A program made the position numbers and the translations under genes. From the NCBI RefSeq assembly GCF_021531055.1, contig NZ_JADYTL010000005.1:155655-219654 (forward strand): a stretch of DNA of 64,000 bases, given 5' to 3'. This DNA comes from Collinsella tanakaei. Lineage in GTDB: Bacteria > Actinomycetota > Coriobacteriia > Coriobacteriales > Coriobacteriaceae. The notes beneath the pieces were generated by a model, which saw only the letters and a program-made list of their open reading frames with translations, was not told the origin of the DNA and made no database searches. Of the stretch, positions 26,442-33,889 are shown in pieces. Each line of letters starts with the position of its first letter. Positions within the stretch are counted from its first letter, which is position 1.

Positions 26442-26487
26442 CGTGCGGCCGGGTATCAGATAGGGAGCGGATCGTCCGTTTCCGCGT

Positions 26488-26524
26488 GCGGCGGGGGTAT
26501 GGAGCAGGGCCATGCCCCCGCCGC
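26488..26524 (+). terminator. Hairpin after mtlA
   Basis: GCGGCGGGGGTATGG (26488-26502) pairs with CCATGCCCCCGCCGC (26510-26524). No T tract follows, so the role as a terminator is probable but not certain. Confidence 0.5.
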
Positions 26525-26622
26525 GTCGTGTACGCGGCGTCCGCTGCGCGCAGTACCGTCCTCGCCCGCGTTCGAAACCAGTCGCAGCTGCTAAGATACA
26601 GCGGGAAAGCAAGGAGGCAGAT

Positions 26623-27510
26623 GTGGCGAAGTTCGATTTGATCGCGTTCGACCTGGACGGCACGGTGTTTCCGGAGCCCTCGGCCAAAAGCATTCGCCCG
26701 CGTGTCGTGGCGGCGCTGCAGGCCGCACACGATGCGGGTGTCATCACGGCGGTGGCGAGCGGCCGCACGGTCGGCATGCTCGGCCCGACGCTGACGGGTG
26801 CACCGTGGGTCGACTGGCTCATCACGGTCAACGGGGCCTGCGTGTCGCCGGCGCACGGCGGTGACGCCGTCAGCGAGCGCATGATGCCGCGCGAGCAGGT
26901 CCGTGCGGTCGTGTCGTGCATCCGTTCGGTCGCGCCCGGCGCGGGCGACAACGGGTGGAGCCTGTTCGCACCCGGGCACGCGTGCTTCGATCGCGGTCTG
27001 AACGAGCGGTTCCGCGAGCGACTGCCGGAAGGGCCCGAGCGCGAGAGCTTCAGCTTCGTGGAGAGCGTGCTCGCCGAGGGCGGCAAGGTCGAGGAGATCG
27101 ACGGCATCGACACGATCTTGGGCGAGCTCACGACCGACATCTACAAGATCGGCTGCATGCTCGATACCGTCGAGCTGTTCGATGCGACGTGTCGCGAGCT
27201 GACGGCAAGCGCGCACACCGGCGGCTTGGAGCTGGCATCGGTCGGCCCGACGGAGCTCGAGATCACGAAGGCCGGCGTCAACAAGGGGTCGGCGCTCAGC
27301 ATCCTTTGCCGTCATCTGGGCATCGACGAGCACCGTGCGGTGGCGTTCGGCGACTCCGGTAACGACGCGACGTTTGCGGACAGCGCGTGCACGTTCGTGG
27401 CGATGGGCAACGCGACGCCCGAGATCAAGGCGGTCGCCGACGACATTTGCCCTTCGGTCAAACAGGACGGCGTCGCGGTTTGGCTCGAGGACCATCTGGG
27501 CTTGGTGTGA
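26623..27510 (+). CDS. HAD-family phosphatase, Cof type
   Basis: A 295-residue hydrolase of the Cof/YbjI-like HAD group, which dephosphorylates sugar phosphates or similar small metabolites. Motif I is FDLDGTVF (Asp nucleophile near residue 9), motif II the Ser/Gly-rich VASGRTVGML, motif III Lys in ITKAGVNKGSAL, and motif IV GDSGNDATFA. The GTG at 26623 is required by frame and is preceded by AAGGAGG (26611-26617); the ATG two bases earlier is out of frame. TAAGAT (26592-26597) may be a -10 box. It may follow mtlA functionally, but its own promoter region suggests separate transcription. Confidence 0.88.
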   Translation: MAKFDLIAFDLDGTVFPEPSAKSIRPRVVAALQAAHDAGVITAVASGRTVGMLGPTLTGAPWVDWLITVNGACVSPAHGGDAVSERMMPREQVRAVVSCIRSVAPGAGDNGWSLFAPGHACFDRGLNERFRERLPEGPERESFSFVESVLAEGGKVEEIDGIDTILGELTTDIYKIGCMLDTVELFDATCRELTASAHTGGLELASVGPTELEITKAGVNKGSALSILCRHLGIDEHRAVAFGDSGNDATFADSACTFVAMGNATPEIKAVADDICPSVKQDGVAVWLEDHLGLV

Positions 27511-27591
27511 GAAACGCGGGCGCGCCTGCGCCTCCCGCGCCGCGATGGGTAGAAGAGCGGTGCGGCAACGTCGGATAGATGGAGGCATGCC

Positions 27592-28134
27592 ATGGAAACC
27601 AAGCACAGCGATATCGCGATTCTCTACAACAGCAACAGCGGCAACACGCGCATGGTCGCCGAGGCGCTCGAGCGGTCGCTCGCCGGCGACGGTACGCAGG
27701 CCGCCGTGGTCGAGATCACTGCGGAATCGGTCGCGCGGGCTGCCGAGGCCGCAGCGGCGGCAGATGCCGTGCTCGTCGGATTTTGGTGCGACAAGGGATC
27801 ATGCACCGACGAGGTCGCCCAGGTGCTTTCCGGGTTGAGCGGCAAGCGGGTGTTCCTGTTCGGCACGGCGGGCTTCGGCGGGGCGCCGGCGTATTTCGAG
27901 CGGATCTTGTCGGCGGTCCGTACCAAGCTGCCCGAAGATGCGACGTACCTCGGCGGTGCGATGTGCCAGGGCAAGATGGGGCAGGGTGTCCTTGCGCGCT
28001 ACGAGGCGATGCTCGCCGAGAAACCCGGCGACGCGCGCATCACCTCGATGATCGACAACTTCCATGCCGCTCTCGGCCATCCCGACGAGGCCGATCTCGC
28101 GGCAATTGTCAGGGCGGCCCGCGTCGCGCTCTAA
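27592..28134 (+). CDS. Flavodoxin-like protein
   Basis: A 180-residue flavodoxin-fold protein. The FMN phosphate loop is SNSGNTRMVAEAL (residues about 14-26), and the second loop region FGTAGFGGAPAYFERIL fits the family. It should carry electrons in the cytoplasm; the partner is unknown. The C-terminal part (LAAIVRAARVAL) is a standard final helix. The ATG at 27592 is preceded by GGAGGCATGCC. It is convergent with the LTA synthase gene, with a long hairpin between. Confidence 0.85.
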   Translation: METKHSDIAILYNSNSGNTRMVAEALERSLAGDGTQAAVVEITAESVARAAEAAAAADAVLVGFWCDKGSCTDEVAQVLSGLSGKRVFLFGTAGFGGAPAYFERILSAVRTKLPEDATYLGGAMCQGKMGQGVLARYEAMLAEKPGDARITSMIDNFHAALGHPDEADLAAIVRAARVAL

Positions 28135-28157
28135 GCCTTCTTACGCCGGAACGCAAA

Positions 28158-28209
28158 CGGGGCGGGTCGCTTCCGGTCGACACCTGTCGGCTGAAAGCGA
28201 CCCGCCCCG
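28158..28209. terminator. Hairpin between convergent flavodoxin and LTA synthase genes
   Basis: A 15-bp perfect stem (28158-28172 with 28195-28209, CGGGGCGGGTCGCTT/AAGCGACCCGCCCCG) closes a 22-nt loop that can also pair internally. No clear T tract is present on either side. Confidence 0.6.
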
Positions 28210-28235
28210 CCTCATGTGGCGATACCTCGCCGCCG

Positions 28236-30449
28236 CTACTTGATCTTGGTCGTGCCCGGCACCAGGTTGGGATCCGTCTCGTTTGCCGCCGACTGGTAGC
28301 GTTTGGTGTAGACGTCCTTGCCGTCGTAGAACAGCTCGTAGTACTGCATCGTCGCGTAGTCGCTATGCGCGCGTTCGACCGCCTGTTGCGCGGCGTCGCC
28401 ATCCTCGGGCAGAGCGCTGCCGGTCAGGTACCAACGGCCCTCGGCGTCCTCATAGCCCGAGGAGTTGATGGCGGGCATCGCTTCGCGCAGCACGGCCTGC
28501 GCCTTCTGGTAGTCGTTTATCGGCGCGCCGATGAGGTCCATGAGCACGGAGCCCAGGTAGTTGGTCGAGAGGTCGACCTCCTCGCTCACCTGGTCGTTGC
28601 CCGCGACATCGTAGTTCGCCCAGATCACGTAGTCGGTCTGCCACAGACGCTCCTGGTGGGTCGCCTCGTCCTCGTCCGTGAACCACAGGTCGTTGTAGGT
28701 CGAGGGGAAGAACGGCTGGTGGTCGCCGAAGAACACCACGATCACCTTGCGGTCGAGCTGGCGCAGCTGGTCGATGAAGTACTCGAGCGCGCGGTCGGAC
28801 TCCTGGATGAGCGACACGTACTCGTTGACCTCGGCGTCGTACATCCCGTCGATCGAGAGGTTCAGCTGCTTGTTCTGCGGCACCATGCCGGTGTCGTAGC
28901 CGGAGTGGTTCTGCATCGTCACGTCGAAGATGAACTGCGGGTTGCTGTTGGTCTCCAGCAACTCGAGGATCTTGTCATAGGTCTCGCGGTCGGTCACCAT
29001 GCCGCGCAGGGTCTCGGCGTCCTCGAAGTCCTCGATCGCCAGGAACTGATCGAACCCGAAGTCCTCGTAGACGTTCTCGCGGTTCCAGTTGGTCGCATGG
29101 TTGGGGTGCATGGCGGTCGTGTCGTAGCCGAGCTCCTTGAACTGAGAGGCCAGGTTGTCGGTCTCGGTGAGGTCGTAGATCGTGTAGGGATAGACGCCCG
29201 AGCCGAGGTTGGCCATGGAGTTGCCGGTCAAAAACTCGAACTCGGAGTTGGCGGTGCCGCCGCCGTAGGCCGAGACGTAGAGCGTGCCGCGTGACAGGCA
29301 GTCCGAGATGCTGTTGAAGTACTCGGGGCCCTCGTAGTCGGCGTGGAGCTTCTGGTAGATGGAGAGGTCCGAGAACGTCTCGTTCATGACGGCGATGACG
29401 GTGGGCTTCTCCTTGTCGAACTGCGTTTCTGCCGCGGTGCGGTCCTTATCCGCGCCGCGCGTGGCGTCGAACTCGGCGGCGTAGTCGTCGAGCAGCTGCT
29501 CGGCGTCGTCGGTCGAGTAGTCGTCGGGGCGCGGCGGCTTGACGGTCTGGGCGCCCGAGATGAACGCCGGCAGGAAGCCCTGGCGGTAGTAGCTCTCGAG
29601 CGGGCGCCACGTGTAGACCTGGATGCCGAGCGTGTGGTAGTAGTCGACAAGCGTCACGTGCGCGGTCACGCCTCCCAGGCACAGCAGGGCCACGCCAAGG
29701 TTGACAAGCAGCGCACGGCGGGTGCGCGGGCGCGGCGAGGGCGCGATGAGGGCGGCGAGCTGCAGCGCGAGCATCGACAGCGCGGCACATGCGAAGCCGA
29801 CCAGGCAGAACGCGGAGAGGGTGTAGGTGTAGCCGGTGCCCGCGACAGCGGCGGCGGTCGAGATGGCGGTCATGTCGCCGGGCGTGATGGGCATGGACTT
29901 GAACGTGATGACGAAGTACTCCGCCACGCCGAGGATGAAGAAGGCGAGCGCGAAGAAGGCCGACAGTCCGGCGCGGCGCTGCGTGAGGAAGAACATGCCG
30001 GCGAGCACGCCCGTGATCAGCGCGATCTCGAGCAGCAGGCACAGCGGGTACATCCACAGCAGGTTGTGGTTGGAGGGAAGCTCGAGCCCGAGCGTGGCGA
30101 GGATGCCGGCGAGCACGAGCATGACGGTCATCGCCACGGCGGGGTGCGCAAAGCGGCCTTCCGGCCCGACGAGGGCGGCGAAACGCTGCTGTACGACGGC
30201 GCGGTTGAAGCTCACCCATGCGCAGCCGCATGCGGCGATGTTGAACACGAATGCGGGCAGCATGCCGTCCTGAACCAGGCCGATGCCCGACCAGATGGCG
30301 ATGAACAGCTGCAGCAGGGCGAACGCCGTGCCCCAGACCATGGGTACGGCGCCGAGCGACGTGCCGCGCTGGTGCGCCGATCGTGTGGCGAATACGCCGC
30401 ATGCGATAGTGCACACAAGGCCCATGCAGGTGATGGTGGTGACAAGCAT
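28236..30449 (-). CDS. Lipoteichoic acid synthase-like phosphoglycerol transferase
   Basis: A 737-residue membrane enzyme of the LtaS/alkaline-phosphatase superfamily. About eight transmembrane helices occupy residues 1-265, more than the five of Staphylococcus LtaS. The extracellular sulfatase-like domain starts near residue 355 (KPTVIAVMNETFSDLS, first metal-binding Glu). The nucleophile is Thr399 in GGGTANSEFEFLTGNSM. HPNHATNWNRENVYEDFGF, TMQNHSGYD and FFGDHQPFF provide the remaining metal and substrate residues. It should polymerise glycerol phosphate from phosphatidylglycerol, or add such groups to a cell-surface glycan. It is divergent from the nitroreductase gene. Confidence 0.88.
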   Translation of the reverse strand: MLVTTITCMGLVCTIACGVFATRSAHQRGTSLGAVPMVWGTAFALLQLFIAIWSGIGLVQDGMLPAFVFNIAACGCAWVSFNRAVVQQRFAALVGPEGRFAHPAVAMTVMLVLAGILATLGLELPSNHNLLWMYPLCLLLEIALITGVLAGMFFLTQRRAGLSAFFALAFFILGVAEYFVITFKSMPITPGDMTAISTAAAVAGTGYTYTLSAFCLVGFACAALSMLALQLAALIAPSPRPRTRRALLVNLGVALLCLGGVTAHVTLVDYYHTLGIQVYTWRPLESYYRQGFLPAFISGAQTVKPPRPDDYSTDDAEQLLDDYAAEFDATRGADKDRTAAETQFDKEKPTVIAVMNETFSDLSIYQKLHADYEGPEYFNSISDCLSRGTLYVSAYGGGTANSEFEFLTGNSMANLGSGVYPYTIYDLTETDNLASQFKELGYDTTAMHPNHATNWNRENVYEDFGFDQFLAIEDFEDAETLRGMVTDRETYDKILELLETNSNPQFIFDVTMQNHSGYDTGMVPQNKQLNLSIDGMYDAEVNEYVSLIQESDRALEYFIDQLRQLDRKVIVVFFGDHQPFFPSTYNDLWFTDEDEATHQERLWQTDYVIWANYDVAGNDQVSEEVDLSTNYLGSVLMDLIGAPINDYQKAQAVLREAMPAINSSGYEDAEGRWYLTGSALPEDGDAAQQAVERAHSDYATMQYYELFYDGKDVYTKRYQSAANETDPNLVPGTTKIK

Positions 30450-30665
30450 GTATCGGTCTCCTTTTGCCGCGCCGCTTCCGTGCCGGTCGCGAGCTTGGAT
30501 GAATCCTTACGGACACGTAACATCGTCTTAATGTCGCGAAAGCATATGGTACCGTGCGGTTGTCAAGATTCTGTCGAATCGAGGGGCTTTCGTGCAAAAT
30601 ACCGAGGATCATAAGATGCCCCGGAGCACGTTGACGCCATAGGGCGCGTCGAAAGGATGATGGCG

Positions 30666-31475
30666 ATGGATGCACGGGAACATGACGGCGGCTCGTGGGA
30701 TCGCGCGACGCTCGATTTGATCGATCGCAGGAGCTCCACGCGGCGCTTCGATGCGGATCGTGGCGTCGACGACGCGCAGCGCGAGGCGGTGCTCCATGCG
30801 GCGTCGCGCGCCCCGTCCGCCGGCGCGATGATGATGTACTCGATCATCGATATTCGCGAGCAGGCGACACTCGACCGCCTGGCGGTGCTCTGCGACGACC
30901 AGCCCATGATTGCGCGGGCGCCGTGGGCGCTCGTGTTCGTGGTCGATTATTGCAAGTGGATCGACCTGTTCGAGCACATCGGATGCTTTGCCGAGGCGTA
31001 CGTTGCGCGAACGGGCAGGCCGCCGCGTCGTACGCCGGGGCTCGGTGAGTTTGCCATCGCGGCGCAGGATGCGGTCATCGCGGCGCAAAACGCGGTGATC
31101 GCCGCGGAGGCGGTCGGGCTCGGCAGCTGCTATATCGGCGATATCGTGGAGAACGACGAGGACGTTCGCGACCTGCTCGATCTGCCTGAGCATACGGTTC
31201 CGTTGTCCATGCTCATTCTGGGTCCGCGGGCAAAGGAGCGCCCTGCGACGCCGCATCCCACGGTGAACCTCGTCATGTCCGAGCGTTACCGCCGGGCGGA
31301 CGCCGCGACGCTCGATGCGCAGGTCGCCGAGATGGATGCGATGTTCCGCCCGCACGCGATGGCTGCGGGAGAGCGTGTGCTCGACATCTACGAGCGCAAG
31401 CACACCTCCGATTTCATGGCCGAGATGGGCCGCTCCATGGAGCTGTGGCTCAAGAACTGGGGCTTGGGAAAATAG
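30666..31475 (+). CDS. Nitroreductase-family flavoprotein
   Basis: A protein of about 269 residues. DLIDRRSSTRRFD near the start and ASRAPSAGAMMMYSI are the FMN-binding motifs of the NfsA/FRP-like nitroreductases; ALGLGSCYIGDI-like EAVGLGSCYIGDIVEN is the second FMN loop. It should reduce nitro compounds or quinones with NAD(P)H. Three ATGs are close (30657, 30660, 30666); the last is best spaced from AAAGG at 30652-30656. The final codons and the stop (GGA AAA TAG) lie inside a palindromic repeat, so the repeat has supplied the C-terminus LGK or has inserted very near it. Confidence 0.82.
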   Translation: MDAREHDGGSWDRATLDLIDRRSSTRRFDADRGVDDAQREAVLHAASRAPSAGAMMMYSIIDIREQATLDRLAVLCDDQPMIARAPWALVFVVDYCKWIDLFEHIGCFAEAYVARTGRPPRRTPGLGEFAIAAQDAVIAAQNAVIAAEAVGLGSCYIGDIVENDEDVRDLLDLPEHTVPLSMLILGPRAKERPATPHPTVNLVMSERYRRADAATLDAQVAEMDAMFRPHAMAAGERVLDIYERKHTSDFMAEMGRSMELWLKNWGLGK

Positions 31476-31613
31476 GGACAGTCCCTATTTTCCCGCGTGG
31501 ACAGGCGACAAGTCTGTACCTGGAAAAAAGGGGACTGTCCCTATTTTCCCGCGCGGATAGGCGACAAGTTTGTACCTGGCCCCATCTTGTCTACCTGGCC
31601 TCGTCTTGTCGCC
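31466..31613. repeat. Mixed type E and type F repeat cluster
   Basis: A hairpin of 14-bp arms (31466-31479 with 31481-31494, GGGAAAATAGGGAC) is followed by alternating pieces: type F (GCGACAAGTCTGTACCTGG, 31505-31523), a half type E (31524-31550), type F again (31561-31583) and two shortened F pieces (31584-31613). The first hairpin overlaps the nitroreductase stop. The alternation suggests that the two repeat types spread or recombine together. Confidence 0.78.
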
Positions 31614-31624
31614 GTCGTACCGCG

Positions 31625-31666
31625 AACAAAAAACCCGCCGCCCCGGCGATGCGGGAGCGGCGGGTT
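31625..31666 (-). terminator. Rho-independent terminator of kup
   Basis: On the minus strand AACCCGCCGC pairs with GCGGCGGGTT around a 15-nt loop that can form a smaller hairpin, and is followed by TTTTGTT. Confidence 0.8.
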
Positions 31667-31688
31667 GCATGCGGCTGCGGATCGCGCG

Positions 31689-33734
31689 CTACTTCTTGTT
31701 CGGGTAGACGCGCGTCAGGTGGTCGACTGCCTTGAACTTGGTGAACAACGGCACGTACTCGTAGATGACGTTGGAGTTTTCCAAGCCGTACCACTGGACC
31801 GGCGAGCCGGCGTGGCGACGGATCGCGTACTTGAGAGCAATGGCGGAGCGCTCGCGCGGGTCGACGTCGGACTCGGGTGCCAGTGTCTTGTACACCATGC
31901 AGAAGCGGAACGAGCCGATGGGGCCGGGCGTCTTGTACACGGAGTAGTCGCTCTTCTGCGGGGGCAGCTCGCCGGAGGCGGACAGCTCGCCCACGATCTG
32001 GCGCAGGTAGGCGTTGACGCGCTGGTTGACCTTATAGCCCAGGTACAGATGCACGCGGAAGAAGTAATCCGTGCCGAAGTTCTCGACGGAGTACTCGAAC
32101 GTGTGCGGCTGGTCGGTGACCTTGACGTTCACGAACCAATACGCGTTGGCGCGCTTGGGGTGCTTGTCGAAGATCGAGTACAGGATGTCGCGATCCAGGT
32201 AGTTGGTGCGCCCGTTGTTGGTGAGATACACCAGGTTGTCGCACAGCTTGTCGTAGGTGGAGTCGTGGCGCAGGCGGTCGAGCTGGGCGAGGTAGTCGCG
32301 CACGGGCAGCAGGTTGGCCTGGCGGCGCTCGACGGCGCTGCCGTAGTACCAGCTCACCATGATGCTGGCGATGAGCAGGGCGAGGATGATGGTGAAGTAG
32401 CCGCCGTGGAAGAACTTGGTGAGCGACGAGATGAAGAAGAAGCCCTCGAGCGCGACGAAGAACACCACGAAGATCCACGGTGCGAGCTTGACCTTACGGA
32501 TAACGTGCAGGAAGTAGAACAGCAGCAGCGTCGTGCACAGCATCGTGATCGTGATGGCCAAGCCGTAGGCGGCCTCCATGTGCGCGGAGGACTGGAACAG
32601 CAGCACGACGATGATGCAGCCGACCCACATGACGTAGTTGACCATGGGGATGTAGAGCTGGCCGCGGGTCTCGGCGGGATAGAACACCTGCATGTGCGGC
32701 ATGAGATCGAGGCGGCTCGCCTCGGACACCAGCGAGAAGGCGCCGGTGATGAGCGCCTGTGATGCGATGATGGCCGCGCAGGTGGACAGCACCACGCCGA
32801 AGGGGCGCACGACGTCGGGCAGCATCTGGAAGAACGGGTTTAAGTCCTCGATGCTCAGCAGGTCGGCGTTGCCGGCGTTGGCAAGCAGCCACGCACCCTG
32901 GCCGAGGTAGGACAAAACCAGGCAGATCTTGACGAACGGCCACGTGGCGTAGATGTTGCCGCGGCCGACGTGGCCCATGTCGGAGTAGAGTGCCTCGGCG
33001 CCGGTGGTGGCCAGGAAGCAGCTACCCAGGATCATGATGCCCGCGTGGTTGTGGGGCGAGAACAGGAACATGATGCCGCGGATGGGGTTGAACGCCTTGA
33101 TGACCACGGGGTTACCCAGCACGTGGAGCAGGCCGGAGACGCCGAGGAACAGGAACCAGAACGTCATGACCGGGCCGAAGGCGCGGCCGATCTTGGACGT
33201 GCCGGCGCGCTGCACCAAGAACAGGAGGCACACGATGATGAGCGTGATGACGACGACGTTGGTCTGATTGTCGCCCATGATCGCGTGGACCTCGGGGATG
33301 GTGCGCAGGCCCTCGATGGCGGTGGTGATCGTCACCGCGGGGGTGAGGACGCCGTCGGCCAGTAGCGCAGAGCCGCCGAGCATGGCGGGCACGATGAGCC
33401 ATTTGGCGCCGCGGCGCACGATGCTGTAGAGCGCGAAGATGCCGCCTTCGCCGTGGTTGTCGGCGCGCAGCGAGATGAGTACGTACTTGACGGTGGTCAG
33501 CAGCGTGACCGTCCAGATGACGAGCGAGAGTGCGCCGAGGATGAACTCCTCGTTGACGGACATGATGCCGCCGTTGCCGGCGAGCAGCGCCTTGGTGACG
33601 TACATGGGCGACGTTCCGATGTCGCCGTACACGACGCCGAGCGTGACGAGCATCGCGCCGATGCTGATGGGGATGTTGCCCGATGAATGCGAGGACGAGC
33701 TCTCCTCGGATTGCTCAAGGGCGGTGTCGTTCAT
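31689..33734 (-). CDS. kup: Low-affinity potassium transporter, Kup/HAK/KT family
   Basis: A 681-residue membrane protein. After a Ser/Glu-rich cytoplasmic tail of about 22 residues come 12 transmembrane helices (about 23-460) and a C-terminal cytoplasmic domain of about 200 residues. The first helix carries VTLGVVYGDIGTSPMYV, the ion-selectivity signature of KUP transporters; DGVLTPAVTITTAIEGL and GTSKIGRAFGPVM follow as in the family. It takes up K+ with H+. It lies 155 bases downstream of rlmKL on the same strand, with its own TATAAT box (33778-33783) and GGGAGGA ribosome-binding site (33746-33752), so it can be transcribed alone. Confidence 0.94.
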   Translation of the reverse strand: MNDTALEQSEESSSSHSSGNIPISIGAMLVTLGVVYGDIGTSPMYVTKALLAGNGGIMSVNEEFILGALSLVIWTVTLLTTVKYVLISLRADNHGEGGIFALYSIVRRGAKWLIVPAMLGGSALLADGVLTPAVTITTAIEGLRTIPEVHAIMGDNQTNVVVITLIIVCLLFLVQRAGTSKIGRAFGPVMTFWFLFLGVSGLLHVLGNPVVIKAFNPIRGIMFLFSPHNHAGIMILGSCFLATTGAEALYSDMGHVGRGNIYATWPFVKICLVLSYLGQGAWLLANAGNADLLSIEDLNPFFQMLPDVVRPFGVVLSTCAAIIASQALITGAFSLVSEASRLDLMPHMQVFYPAETRGQLYIPMVNYVMWVGCIIVVLLFQSSAHMEAAYGLAITITMLCTTLLLFYFLHVIRKVKLAPWIFVVFFVALEGFFFISSLTKFFHGGYFTIILALLIASIMVSWYYGSAVERRQANLLPVRDYLAQLDRLRHDSTYDKLCDNLVYLTNNGRTNYLDRDILYSIFDKHPKRANAYWFVNVKVTDQPHTFEYSVENFGTDYFFRVHLYLGYKVNQRVNAYLRQIVGELSASGELPPQKSDYSVYKTPGPIGSFRFCMVYKTLAPESDVDPRERSAIALKYAIRRHAGSPVQWYGLENSNVIYEYVPLFTKFKAVDHLTRVYPNKK

Positions 33735-33777
33735 GGTAGACGTGATCCTCCCGATTCGACTGACAGATTAAGAAGTG

Positions 33778-33783
33778 ATTATA
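33778..33783 (-). promoter_or_regulatory. -10 box (TATAAT) for kup
   Basis: A perfect TATAAT on the minus strand, 44 bases before the kup start. The matching -35 is weak. The GC-rich remainder of the 155-bp gap shows no recognisable riboswitch. Confidence 0.45.
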
Positions 33784-33889
33784 ACAGGCGCTACCCGGGC
33801 GCAGTGTTCTTCGGCGCGTACGGGCGGCGGTGTTCCGGGGCGCCGGACCGCGGTGCCCGGCCGCCCACGATCGCCGCTGGGCGCTTCGG

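Noticed and set aside
24588..27140. Very long open frame (850 codons) on the minus strand opposite mtlA and the HAD gene
   Set aside because: It is a shadow of two well-conserved plus-strand genes; long antisense frames are expected in GC-rich DNA. It has no ribosome-binding site and a low-complexity His/Asp/Arg-rich product. The same applies to other long antisense frames, e.g. opposite typA, the ABC exporters and kup.
30540..30565. T-box-like word TGGTACCGTG upstream of the nitroreductase
   Set aside because: The rest of the T-box antiterminator, specifier stem and terminator are missing, and the downstream gene is not an amino acid gene.
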